The notes under the pieces were generated by a model that saw only the letters and a program-made list of their open reading frames with translations, ran no database searches and was not told the DNA's origin. Both the position numbers and the translations under genes were made by a program. Source: Clostridium sp. CAG:138 (GTDB lineage Bacteria > Bacillota > Clostridia > Christensenellales > CAG-138). Taken from it: 21,242 nucleotides of DNA. Shown in pieces: positions 14,311 through 21,242 of the stretch. Position 1 is the stretch's first letter, and the number at the start of each line of letters is the position of its first letter. The stretch lies in NCBI GenBank assembly GCA_000435055.1, contig FR879680.1, positions 1 through 21,242 of the forward strand. Direction: 5' to 3'.

Positions 14311-15532
14311 TGAATCCGCCCCCTTTTCCGCAGTTGTAGACCATGCCCTTTGGAATCCGCAGCCCGTCCGCAACACGAACGGCACTTGCAACAAGGGTTA
14401 TGTCGCCGGTAAGTTTTGTGTCGTAGTCGGCATCGGTATCAAGTTTTTCGCAGCCGACCCGAGCTTTTGCGCCGACAATCGCATTTTCACCCACAATTGT
14501 TTTTTGAACGACCGCACCGCGCTCAATCACGGAGTTGGGCATTATAATTGAATCCTCCACGACCGCGCCGGGTTCGATGCGAACGCCCGCATAAAGCACG
14601 CTGTGCCGCACAAGGCCGTGCACAACGCAGCCCTCGGTAACAAGGCTGTTTGAAATGACTGCATCCGCGCCCGCATAATGCGGCGGCATAATCGGACTTT
14701 TTGAATATATACGCCATTCCTTATCGTACAGATTGAAAACAGGATTTGTGCCGAGCAAATCCATGTTTGCCTCCCAAAGGCTTGCAATCGTTCCGACATC
14801 CTTCCAGTATCCGGAAAAGTTCCATGCAAACATGCGGCAGCCGCTGTCTATCATTGCCGGAATGACGTTCTTTCCGAAGTCGTTGGAGGAATCCGGGTTT
14901 GCGACGTCCTCTGCCAGAAACTTTTTCAGAATGCTCCAATTGAAGATATAAATGCCCATGGACGCTTTATTGCTGCGCGGAACTTTGGGTTTTTCTTCAA
15001 ATTCGGTGATTCTGCCTTCCTCATCGGTGTTCATAATGCCGAAGCGGGAAGCTTCTGCGATCGGAACGGTCAAAACGGCAATGGTTGCATCTGCATTGTT
15101 TTTTATGTGATTGCGAAGCATCTGCGCATAATTCATCTTGTAAATATGGTCGCCCGAAAGAATAAGGACATATTCGGGGTTGTATTGGTCAATGAAAGGT
15201 GTGTTTTGATAAATCGCATCCGCCGTGCCGGAATACCACCTGCCGCCGCTGTTGCTTGCATAAGGAGGCAGAACAAACACGCCGCCGTTATTTCTGTCCA
15301 AATCCCATGCTTGTCCATTCCCAAGATACGCGTTCAGCGCAAGCGGCTCATATTGCGTCAGCACACCAACGGTGTCGATATCCGAATTCACACAGTTTGA
15401 GAGCGGAAAGTCTATAATTCTGTATTTCCCGCCGAACGGAACGGCGGGTTTTGCCATGCTTTTTGTAAGCTCACCCAAGCGGCTTCCCTGACCGCCTGCA
15501 AGCAGCATCGCAACGATTTTTTTCGCGGGCAT
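14303..15532 (-). CDS. glgC: Glucose-1-phosphate adenylyltransferase
   Basis: 409 residues beginning MPAKKIVAMLLAGG. ATG at 15532 lies 10 nt from AGGAGG (15543-15548); a TTG two codons upstream would be only 4 nt away and is less likely. It makes ADP-glucose from ATP and glucose-1-phosphate, the first committed step of bacterial glycogen synthesis. GGQGSRLGELT (13-23), KPAVPFGGKYRIIDFPLSNC, GTADAIYQN, ILSGDHIYKMNY and FEEKPKVP are intact, and a C-terminal beta-helix follows. The operon is glgC-glgD only; glgA, glgB and glgP are not in the window. The promoter lies at 15626-15654. Confidence 0.98.
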   Translation of the reverse strand: MPAKKIVAMLLAGGQGSRLGELTKSMAKPAVPFGGKYRIIDFPLSNCVNSDIDTVGVLTQYEPLALNAYLGNGQAWDLDRNNGGVFVLPPYASNSGGRWYSGTADAIYQNTPFIDQYNPEYVLILSGDHIYKMNYAQMLRNHIKNNADATIAVLTVPIAEASRFGIMNTDEEGRITEFEEKPKVPRSNKASMGIYIFNWSILKKFLAEDVANPDSSNDFGKNVIPAMIDSGCRMFAWNFSGYWKDVGTIASLWEANMDLLGTNPVFNLYDKEWRIYSKSPIMPPHYAGADAVISNSLVTEGCVVHGLVRHSVLYAGVRIEPGAVVEDSIIMPNSVIERGAVVQKTIVGENAIVGAKARVGCEKLDTDADYDTKLTGDITLVASAVRVADGLRIPKGMVYNCGKGGGFNE

Positions 15533-15625
15533 ATACAATCAACCTCCTGCTGCAAATGGATTGTCCCGCATTATTGGAATGCAGCTGCACCCTTTGAATG
15601 CGGTTCAAATATATTTGTTATTATC

Positions 15626-15654
15626 ATTTTACCATATATTCGGAGAAACAGCAA
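15626..15654 (-). promoter_or_regulatory. glgC-glgD promoter
   Basis: TTGCTG (15654-15649), a 17-bp spacer and TAAAAT (15631-15626) with an extended -10 TGG directly upstream. It gives a leader of about 87 nt and begins about 50 bp from the edge of the tandem hairpin array. Confidence 0.65.
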
Positions 15655-15703
15655 GGGGCAATTATCAAATCGAAGCATTTTTTCTGTCGAAATATTTATC
15701 GGC

Positions 15704-16155
15704 CTAATAAAAGTATGAAGCGAAGCGAGCTCCGCCGCAGAATTGCCTTTCGGTTAAATAAAAGCATGAAGCGGAGCGAGCTCCGCCGCAGAATTACCTT
15801 TCGATTAAATAAAAGTTTGAAGCGGAGCGAGCTCCGCCGCAGAATTACTTTCGATTAAATAAAAGTTTGAAGCGGAGCGAACTCCGCCGCAGAATTGCCT
15901 TTCGATTAAATAAAAGTTTGAAGCGGAGCGAGCTCCGCCGCAGAGTTACTTTCGGTTAAATAAAAGTATGAAGCGGAGCGAGCTCCGCCGTAATTGCACT
16001 TTTTTATTTCGGAAAAAAGCATGAAGCGGAGCGAGCTCCGCCGCAGAATTACTCTCGGTTAAATAAAAGTTTGAAGCGGAGCGAGCTCCGCCCGATGACT
16101 TCTCCGTGTTCGAATAAAAAAGTTTGAAGCGGAGCTTGGGGAGCTGCTCCGCTTC
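15704..16155. repeat. Tandem array of about nine 50-53-bp hairpin units
   Basis: Units begin (at GAAGCGG) at 15717, 15768, 15819, 15869, 15920, 15970, 16023, 16073 and 16126, i.e. at spacings of 51, 51, 50, 51, 50, 53, 50 and 53. Each holds GCGGAGC-GA-GCTCCGC, a near-perfect 16-bp palindrome, then CGCAGAATTACTTTCG and TTAAATAAAAGTTT. Unit 6 and unit 8 have diverged A/T arms but intact hairpins; unit 1 has one stem mismatch; unit 4 has a loop-side change that keeps 6 bp. The ninth differs, with a 10-nt loop. Whole units, not just the ends, are conserved, so this is not CRISPR. The 50-bp and 53-bp units break any reading frame. Read on the minus strand each hairpin is followed by TTCAAACTTTTATTTAA, resembling a weak terminator. 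Confidence 0.95.
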
Positions 16156-16220
16156 ACAGAAAAAATATAGGAGGGTTACACATTTAAGAATCAACAAGCT
16201 TCTTAGATGTTTTGATGACA
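16115..16220 (-). ncRNA. Candidate small RNA with C-rich terminator loop
   Basis: Downstream of a consensus promoter on the minus strand, roughly 105 nt run to a perfect 10-bp hairpin (16126-16135 with 16146-16155) and T6 at 16121-16116 after a 4-nt gap. The RNA would start near 16220, have an AAGAA...TTCTT stem, an ACCCUCC single-stranded segment, and a terminal loop AGCUCCCCAA. C-rich unpaired segments (UCCC, CUCC) that bind ribosome-binding sites are known from Gram-positive small RNAs such as RsaE. No open reading frame with a ribosome binding site is present. Readthrough would transcribe the hairpin array. Prediction only. Confidence 0.45.
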
Positions 16221-16226
16221 GTTATT

Positions 16227-16255
16227 ATTTTAATGCACGCAGAGCGTTTTGTCAA
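16227..16255 (-). promoter_or_regulatory. Orphan promoter facing the repeat array
   Basis: TTGACA (16255-16250), exactly 17 bp, TAAAAT (16232-16227) on the minus strand. It lies downstream of the S8 protease terminator and about 570 bp from the separate glgC promoter, with no protein gene in between. Confidence 0.75.
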
Positions 16256-16401
16256 CCGTGTTTTCGTGTAAAAAAATGAACATTATGTTGATTTTTTGGG
16301 GCAAAGGCATAATTCTGCCGCAATTCGAGCCGATTTGCCTTGTTTCATGCACATTTCATGTTTCAAGTCAATGTTCACATCGACAGCGGGTTCGGGTTAT
16401 C

Positions 16402-16434
16402 AAAAAGGCGGCGCCGCCGAAGCAGTGCCGCCCC
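16402..16434 (-). terminator. Terminator of the S8 protease gene
   Basis: GGCGGC near 16432-16427 and GCCGCC at 16412-16407 flank a GC-rich loop and are followed on the minus strand by TTTTTG. It lies about 55 nt past the protease stop codon. The GC-rich loop allows an alternative stem, GGCGGC-GCCGCC. Confidence 0.75.
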
Positions 16435-16477
16435 TTGTTAATGGGTTTGCATTCGGACCGAGCCGTGCTCAGTCCGG

Positions 16478-16493
16478 CTGAGTTTAAACTCAG
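16478..16493. repeat. 16-bp perfect palindrome over the protease stop codon
   Basis: CTGAGTTTAAACTCAG overlaps the TGA stop (16492-16490). A neighbouring CTCAG (16469-16473) can pair with CTGAG at 16478-16482, so two mutually exclusive hairpins are possible. It may act in mRNA 3'-end stability; no T-run follows. Confidence 0.6.
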
Positions 16494-19400
16494 TCAGCGA
16501 TGGAAACGTTGTTGAGCTTGTCAGCTGCAATGCTTGCGTTGCTCTTGGGGAGTGCAAACATGCCAACAGCCTGGAGACCGTAGGTGCCGTCCGCGATCTT
16601 GCCGAGTTCTTCGAAAGCACCGTTGGTAACATCAAACCTGACAAGGGTCTTTGCGTTTGCGCCCGCGCCGGGAATTGCTGCCCAATAGAAGGTGTTCTCA
16701 AACAGGCAGCCGCTCTGATTGTAGAAGTTCTGGCCTGCGAGTGCGCTGATGCCGGTTTCTGCAACCTGAGTGACAGAGCCGGTGTTGAGGTTTACGCTGC
16801 AAAGTGCGCCGTAGAGGTCAACGATCCAGAGGGTGCCGTTGGAATCAAAGTCCATTGCGACAACGCCGCTGCCGAACTGACCGATTTCGGTAACTGCACC
16901 GGTGTTGACATCAACAGTCATCAGGTTTGCTGCACCGCTGATTGCGTAGAGCTGACCGTCTGCATTGTTGAATGCCATTTCGTTGATGCCGTCTGCGCCT
17001 GCAACGGTTGCAACCTGGGTCCTGCCGGTGAGCTTACCCTGGGAGTTGAATCCGCTGTAGCGATAGAGTTTGCCGGACGCTTCAAGGCCGTAAACAACGC
17101 CGTTGTTCGCATCATAACCTGCTGCTGAGATGCTTTCGCCGTTGGGTGCTTCCTCGCCCTCATAAACAGCATTCATGGGATCGTTGGACTCGAAGAAGAG
17201 CCACTGCTTCTGCGTGAGGTTGAGACCGTAGGAGTAGATGTATGCATCGGAGTAGCTGCCGACAGGCTGGGGGTTGGGGTCAACCTGAACGGGGCTGAGG
17301 GTGCTGCCGTTCCAGAGGTAAACTGCGATGTTGCCTGCGTAGTCGTAAGTAACAACGAAGTTGTTGGCTTCACCGCTGAGCTCGATTGCGGTGGTTGCGC
17401 CGCGCTGAGTTTCCATAACAGCGATTTCGCCCTGGCAGTTGCCGAGGTTGCCGTCGTTGTTGGTGAATACGCCAACGTATGCAACGTAATGCTCATCGGT
17501 TACGTTGAAGGTGAACTTGCCGTTTGCAGCACTGAAGTTGCTTACGGAAGGAGCCTGAGTGTCGATATGGAGGGGGATATCCCACTTCCAGTTTTCGCTC
17601 GCTTCTTCGGAGAATGCGTTGGTGGTGTGCATACCGTTGTTGTCGAGCTTAGCTTCAATGCGTACGATAAGGTCGGACCTGTTGTACTGACTGAAGTTGT
17701 AGTTGCCGGGGAACTGACCGTAGGTGACGCCGAGCTGGTCGCGGGTGTCGGTGTCCCAGAAGCCCTTGGTGCATACGCCGTAGTCAGCGATAACGCCGAG
17801 TTCGTTGCCGTTGGTGTCGAGAACGACGTAGCGAACTTCCGAATTACGGAGCAGACCCATGTACATCAGGTTGATGGTGTCGAGGAGGCCGTCGCCGTTG
17901 GGGCTGATAGCGTTGCGATCTGCAAGATAGTACTCATACAGAGCGGGCTTGTCATCTTCATTGTCGAAGAAGGGGATTTCGCCGAGCCGCTGGAGCTTCT
18001 GGCTGCCCTTCTTGAAGCCGACGGTGTTGGCGTAGTTGTTGGAGTTGAAGGGATATTCGTCATAGTAATATCCGCGGTCAATGGTTGCTGCATAGTTCCA
18101 GTCGCCGTAGTAGGTGAGGAACGGGATGGTGAGGCTTACGCCGTCAGCTTCGGAAACGGGCATCAGCTCGATGAAACCGTTTACGATTGCGCCGGAGGTG
18201 TAGTACTCATCAAGGTATTCTTTGCAGTTGTCGGTCAGGTTGAGAGTTACGGTGACTTCGGTTTCGCCGCCTGCGGGGACGGTAACAACGTCGGGCTTGT
18301 CAACTCTTACATAACCTGCGGAGGTGTAAGTGGGTTCCGCAAGCTCCATTGCAACACGCATTGCAAGGAGAGCGTCTGCGATTTCTACAACGCCGTTGCC
18401 GTTTACGTCGCAAACAGCTTCGTCGTAGGATTCGAGTTCGAGAGCATGACGTGCAATCTTAACAGCGTCTGCAATTTCAACGGTGCCGTTGCCGTTTACG
18501 TCGCCGAGGAGGACTTCATCGCCTTCAGCAGCGATATCCCAGCTTTCGCCGGTGTAAATGATGACGGGGAGTTCCTGAGCTTCGTCCATGTAGCCGAGCA
18601 GACCGATGTCTTCAAGGAGGACGGAAGGATCGATGGTGTAGTTAAGAGCAGTGGTGCCGAAGTTATGAACGGTGAAGGTGAGGGTGTAAACACCGGTCTT
18701 CTCGGGATCGTCGCCGAGTTCAAGCTTCGGACGGTTGCTGTAGGTGCCTTCTGCGGTGAGGTATGCCTTTGTGGTAACAGCCTTTGCAAGGTTCATTTCG
18801 CCTGCGCCCTGATCCATAACGGCAGCATAGGTGCCGCCTGCTTCGATAACGGGGGTTGCGGTGCTCATGAGGATGCGATCGACCATTGCCTGACGCTCCC
18901 TGGTGCTGAGACCGGGGAAGTTGTCCTCAACATACTGAGTTACGATTGCCATACCGCCTGCAACATGGGGAGTTGCCATGGAGGTGCCGTCCCATGCCTG
19001 GTAGAGAGCACCGGAGATGCTGGGATCGGTTGCGGAGTAGATCTGGCCGCCGGGGGCGGTGATCTCGGGCTTGATGCCGAAGGTGGAAGTTACACCGCGG
19101 CTGGAGAAGTCGGAAGGCATGTTGCCGCCGACAGAATCTGAAATGCCCATTTCGCTGCCGACAAATGCGTGCTTATCGGATGCTGCCGCAAGAGCTGCAC
19201 CTGCTTCTTTGCTGATGAAGACATGGGGGATATGGCCGCCTTCGTAAGCAACCATGTTAACCGCGTCGTCCTTGTTGTTGTAAACAACACAGGCAACCGC
19301 ACCGGCAGCTTCTGCGTTTGCAGCCTTGTCGGTGAAGTTGATTTCGCCGCGCTGTACGAGAGCGATCTTGCCCTGTACGTTGACCTGTGCGAAATCTTCA

Positions 19401-20770
19401 ACGGTGCCGACGCCGGGAACCATAACGTATTCAACGGTCTGTCCGCCGAGAGCCTGACGCATCTTAACGGGGTTGTCTGCGTTTTCGGTATAGCCGTAGT
19501 TAACGCCTTCAACGCTGATGTAGTAACCCTGGGTCTTGCTGTTCTTTACGGAAGCAACGGAGAGACTTGCGGGCCAGGTGGAGGGGGAACCTACAACACC
19601 GTAATCGGGGTTGGAAACGAGGTTGTAGCCGTCCATGCCCCAGGTGCCGGTGGTGATGTCGCTGCTGCCCCATGCGTTGTTCATGGAAGCATCGTAGTCG
19701 TTGCCGGCTGCCATTGCAAAGTTAACGCCGAGAGCGGTTACGCGCTCGAAAACTTCTGCATAGGAAGCGTCATAGTAGCTTTCCTGACCGCAGGGAGAAC
19801 CAAGGGACAGGTTTGCGGAATCAACGCCGAGAACCGCGCAGTCTTCAACTGCAAGGATGATGGTGGACCAGCTTGCGCCGCCGGTGGGTGCGAAGACCTG
19901 CATTGCTGCGAGCTGTGCATCCTTTGCAACGCCCTGGATCTCGCCGCCGTTACCTGCTGCGATACCTGAAACGTGGGTGCCGTGGTCACTGGACTTATGG
20001 CTTACGTCTGCATTGTTGCCGTAGTAGTTCCAACGGAAGGGGATCTTGCCGCTGACATAGACGCTGTTAACATTCATCTGGGAACCGGAGCCCTGGAGCT
20101 CGCCGCTTGCGATGATGGAAGCAATGTTGTCGCGGGTGAACTTTACGTTGGAAGGTTCAACGGAGAAAGCGGGGTGATCGACTTTGCAGCCGGTGTCGAG
20201 GATAGCAACAACGGTGCCCTCACCGGAGTAGTCGAGAGCCCATGCATCAACCGCACCGACCTGGGTGGTGGTGTTGAAGAGGTTGGGGCTTTCCCATTCC
20301 ATATCAACGAATGCACGAACACCGTCGAGCTTGTTGATCTCGTCGATGAGGCGATATTCGCCTTCGAATGCGAAACCGTTGAACACAACGGAGTAGTTGT
20401 GCTTAATAACGATTTCGGTGCCGAGCTTTTCGTTGATCATAGCGGCTGCGGTCTTGTGGGAAGCGTTGAGCTGCTCACGATAATCGCCTGCTGCTTTGAG
20501 ATCTTCGCAAACCTCCGCTGCGGGAGCGGCTTCGAGTTCGACCAGAATGGTAACGATATCCTCGGGATTGCGCTGTTCCTTGACTGCAACGTCCGCAGTC
20601 ATATCGATGCCGCTGTTCCTGATGCGGGAAACATCAACGGAAGCGGTTTCTCGGGCCTGAAGGGTGCCGTTAAAGGTGGACATTTGGTCCGCATTTGCAA
20701 CGGTGAACATGGGGATGACCATGATCAGCGCGAGCAGGCACGCAAGAAAGCCTTTGAATGATTTCTTCAT
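16490..20770 (-). CDS. Secreted multidomain S8 (subtilisin-family) protease with internal dockerin
   Basis: 1426 residues from the ATG at 20770, with AGGAGG 7 nt upstream. A signal peptide (1-27, MKKSF... to ANA) is followed by an inhibitor-I9-like propeptide (about 70-160). The S8 catalytic domain has Asp192 (ILDTGCKVDHP), His263 (DHGTHVSGIAAG), oxyanion Asn357 (AAGND) and Ser597 (DGTSMATPHVAGG). A PA domain is inserted at about 450-530 (GKIALVQRGEINFTDKAANA), as in lactocepin and C5a peptidase. A beta-sandwich follows (about 675-750), then a dockerin-type pair (755-812). The Fn3-like region has the ISPNGDGLLDT motif (955-965) typical of cell-envelope proteases. Residues 1170-1410 form repeated blades (GVVYGLEASGKLYRYSG, GQLYAISGAANLMTVDVNTG, GTLWIVDLYGALCSVNLNTG), likely a beta-propeller. 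There is no LPXTG or SLH anchor. It is likely secreted, and may assemble onto a cohesin. Confidence 0.96.
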   Translation of the reverse strand: MKKSFKGFLACLLALIMVIPMFTVANADQMSTFNGTLQARETASVDVSRIRNSGIDMTADVAVKEQRNPEDIVTILVELEAAPAAEVCEDLKAAGDYREQLNASHKTAAAMINEKLGTEIVIKHNYSVVFNGFAFEGEYRLIDEINKLDGVRAFVDMEWESPNLFNTTTQVGAVDAWALDYSGEGTVVAILDTGCKVDHPAFSVEPSNVKFTRDNIASIIASGELQGSGSQMNVNSVYVSGKIPFRWNYYGNNADVSHKSSDHGTHVSGIAAGNGGEIQGVAKDAQLAAMQVFAPTGGASWSTIILAVEDCAVLGVDSANLSLGSPCGQESYYDASYAEVFERVTALGVNFAMAAGNDYDASMNNAWGSSDITTGTWGMDGYNLVSNPDYGVVGSPSTWPASLSVASVKNSKTQGYYISVEGVNYGYTENADNPVKMRQALGGQTVEYVMVPGVGTVEDFAQVNVQGKIALVQRGEINFTDKAANAEAAGAVACVVYNNKDDAVNMVAYEGGHIPHVFISKEAGAALAAASDKHAFVGSEMGISDSVGGNMPSDFSSRGVTSTFGIKPEITAPGGQIYSATDPSISGALYQAWDGTSMATPHVAGGMAIVTQYVEDNFPGLSTRERQAMVDRILMSTATPVIEAGGTYAAVMDQGAGEMNLAKAVTTKAYLTAEGTYSNRPKLELGDDPEKTGVYTLTFTVHNFGTTALNYTIDPSVLLEDIGLLGYMDEAQELPVIIYTGESWDIAAEGDEVLLGDVNGNGTVEIADAVKIARHALELESYDEAVCDVNGNGVVEIADALLAMRVAMELAEPTYTSAGYVRVDKPDVVTVPAGGETEVTVTLNLTDNCKEYLDEYYTSGAIVNGFIELMPVSEADGVSLTIPFLTYYGDWNYAATIDRGYYYDEYPFNSNNYANTVGFKKGSQKLQRLGEIPFFDNEDDKPALYEYYLADRNAISPNGDGLLDTINLMYMGLLRNSEVRYVVLDTNGNELGVIADYGVCTKGFWDTDTRDQLGVTYGQFPGNYNFSQYNRSDLIVRIEAKLDNNGMHTTNAFSEEASENWKWDIPLHIDTQAPSVSNFSAANGKFTFNVTDEHYVAYVGVFTNNDGNLGNCQGEIAVMETQRGATTAIELSGEANNFVVTYDYAGNIAVYLWNGSTLSPVQVDPNPQPVGSYSDAYIYSYGLNLTQKQWLFFESNDPMNAVYEGEEAPNGESISAAGYDANNGVVYGLEASGKLYRYSGFNSQGKLTGRTQVATVAGADGINEMAFNNADGQLYAISGAANLMTVDVNTGAVTEIGQFGSGVVAMDFDSNGTLWIVDLYGALCSVNLNTGSVTQVAETGISALAGQNFYNQSGCLFENTFYWAAIPGAGANAKTLVRFDVTNGAFEELGKIADGTYGLQAVGMFALPKSNASIAADKLNNVSIAD
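18335..18508 (-). other. Dockerin-like duplicated calcium-binding module inside the protease
   Basis: Residues 755-812 of the protease contain two copies of D-V-N-G-N-G-x-V-E-I-A-D-A, at 757-769 and 788-800. Each is followed by a helix with an arginine (KIARHALELE; LLAMRVAMEL). This is the type I dockerin pattern: calcium ligands at D1, N3, N5 and D12 of each loop. Dockerins usually sit at a terminus; this one lies between the two beta-sandwich regions. Confidence 0.85.
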
Positions 20771-20835
20771 GTTTTTTCCTCCTGATGGTATTTTGATAGT
20801 GATGCATTGAAAAGCCAATACACCCAATCCATTAT

Positions 20836-20864
20836 AGTATAATCTGCATTTTGTTCCGTGTCAA
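20836..20864 (-). promoter_or_regulatory. S8 protease promoter
   Basis: TTGACA (20864-20859), a 17-bp spacer and TATACT (20841-20836) on the minus strand. The leader is about 60 nt and contains the AGGAGG site. Confidence 0.85.
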
Positions 20865-21050
20865 GAGTTTTGATATAATCTTTGTTGTTTTTTTTTGCGG
20901 AAAGCTGAAGAAAAAATGCTGAAATTATGCATTTTTTGCCGAATATGTATATTTTTTCGTGATTGTTCGGCTTCTCGGAAACAGTTTGCCGCGAAGATAT
21001 ATTTTGTTTGTCCGCCCTTGCAAATTCCGCATTCGCAAACAACCCCTCCC

Positions 21051-21068
21051 CCGCCCTTGCAGGGGCGG
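21051..21068. repeat. GC-rich hairpin in the protease-truA gap
   Basis: CCGCCC and GGGCGG pair around a short loop. An 11-base CCGCCCTTGCA also occurs 39 bp upstream (21012-21022). Neither strand has a following T-run, so this is not called a terminator. The rest of 20865-21118 shows no gene. Confidence 0.45.
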
Positions 21069-21118
21069 CAAATACACGGTTCCGATTCCTCTTTTCTCAT
21101 TTCTCATTCCTAATTGAA

Positions 21119-21148
21119 TTGACACCGTGCACATTATTCCTGTATAAT
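21119..21148 (+). promoter_or_regulatory. truA promoter
   Basis: TTGACA at 21119-21124, an 18-bp spacer and TATAAT at 21143-21148. The truA ATG begins 8 bp after the -10 box, so the transcript is expected to be leaderless or nearly so. Confidence 0.85.
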
Positions 21149-21155
21149 TGGCAGC

Positions 21156-21242
21156 ATGAAGCGAATCGTACTTATAATCGAATACGACGGAACAAACTAC
21201 GTCGGCTGGCAGATTCAGCCCAACGGAATTGCCGTTCAGCAG
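21156..21242 (+). CDS. truA: tRNA pseudouridine(38-40) synthase, 5' part
   Basis: The first 29 codons only, cut by the window end. MKRIVLIIEYDGTNYVGWQI, then QPNGIAVQQ, is the classic TruA N terminus (xxYDGTxYxGWQxQ). The catalytic aspartate lies beyond the window. TruA isomerises uridines 38-40 in the anticodon arm of many tRNAs. No ribosome binding site precedes the ATG (GGCAGC only), which fits a leaderless start from the promoter 8 bp upstream. Confidence 0.93.
   Translation, partial: MKRIVLIIEYDGTNYVGWQIQPNGIAVQQ

Noticed and set aside
15598..15858. Protein of repeated MKRSELRRR peptides on the plus strand
   Set aside because: It exists only because three units of 51 bp keep frame. Later 50-bp and 53-bp units break it, and there is no ribosome binding site.
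15704..16155. CRISPR array
   Set aside because: The repeats recur every 50-53 bp, but the segments between the palindromes are conserved too. There are no unique spacers and no cas genes in the window.
15946..16197. 83-residue minus-strand reading frame across the array
   Set aside because: It uses a TTG start without a ribosome binding site and is made of translated repeat units.
17489..19141. 550-residue plus-strand reading frame opposite the protease
   Set aside because: It is an antisense shadow of the S8 protease gene, with no start signals and a biased Val/Gly/Ala composition.

Overview
The window looks like chromosome from a low-to-mid GC member of the Clostridia (Firmicutes), probably an uncultured gut or anaerobic Oscillospirales/Christensenellales-type organism. 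The evidence is strong AGGAGG ribosome binding sites, near-consensus sigma-A promoters (several TTGACA-17-TATAAT), a glgC-glgD pair, an L10 leader of the Firmicutes type, a Noc/ParB protein, XRE-type regulators, a dockerin module and a very short alanyl-tRNA synthetase. No phage, insertion sequence, CRISPR array, tRNA or rRNA was recognised. Most genes are housekeeping, so the interest lies in gene architecture and in the intergenic DNA.

Layout. 1-216: upstream region of a leftward gene outside the window, and the terminator of the next gene. 217-960 (-): a DUF695-RraB gene cut by an in-frame TAA. 1089-2894 (-): a 601-residue alaS lacking the editing-domain beta-barrel and the C-Ala domain. 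2895-3173: back-to-back promoters sharing one -35 hexamer, giving alaS a leader of about 210 nt to the left and a leaderless, membrane-anchored amino-acid-binding protein (3174-4124, +) to the right. 4380-5249 (+): a solitary Noc/ParB. 5664-6194 (+): a small XRE regulator. 6335-9206 (-): an XRE-TPR regulator overlapping a fused ABC exporter. 9569-10767 (-): rplJ-rplL with perfect promoter and L10 autoregulatory leader, not followed by rpoB. 10853-11290 (-): a hypothetical protein. 11505-12854 (-): NADP-type glutamate dehydrogenase with a 160-nt leader. 13186-15532 (-): glgD and glgC, overlapping by 8 nt, for glycogen synthesis.

15655-16489 has no credible protein gene. It holds a tandem array of about nine units of 50-53 bp, each carrying a GC-rich hairpin, and a consensus promoter (16227-16255, -) that fires into the array with no coding sequence behind it. 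The first hairpin downstream of that promoter has a CUCCCC loop and a U6 tail, as in C-rich-loop small RNAs of Gram-positive bacteria. This is the best candidate for something undescribed here.

16490-20770 (-) encodes a 1426-residue secreted subtilisin-family (S8) protease with propeptide, PA insert, an internal dockerin pair and a propeller-like C terminus. 21156-21242 (+) is the start of truA, again apparently leaderless.

Functionally the window combines translation (alaS, rplJL, truA), nitrogen and carbon storage metabolism (gdhA, glgCD), chromosome/division control (Noc), a regulator-exporter unit and extracellular proteolysis. All assignments come from reading the sequence; no database search was possible.
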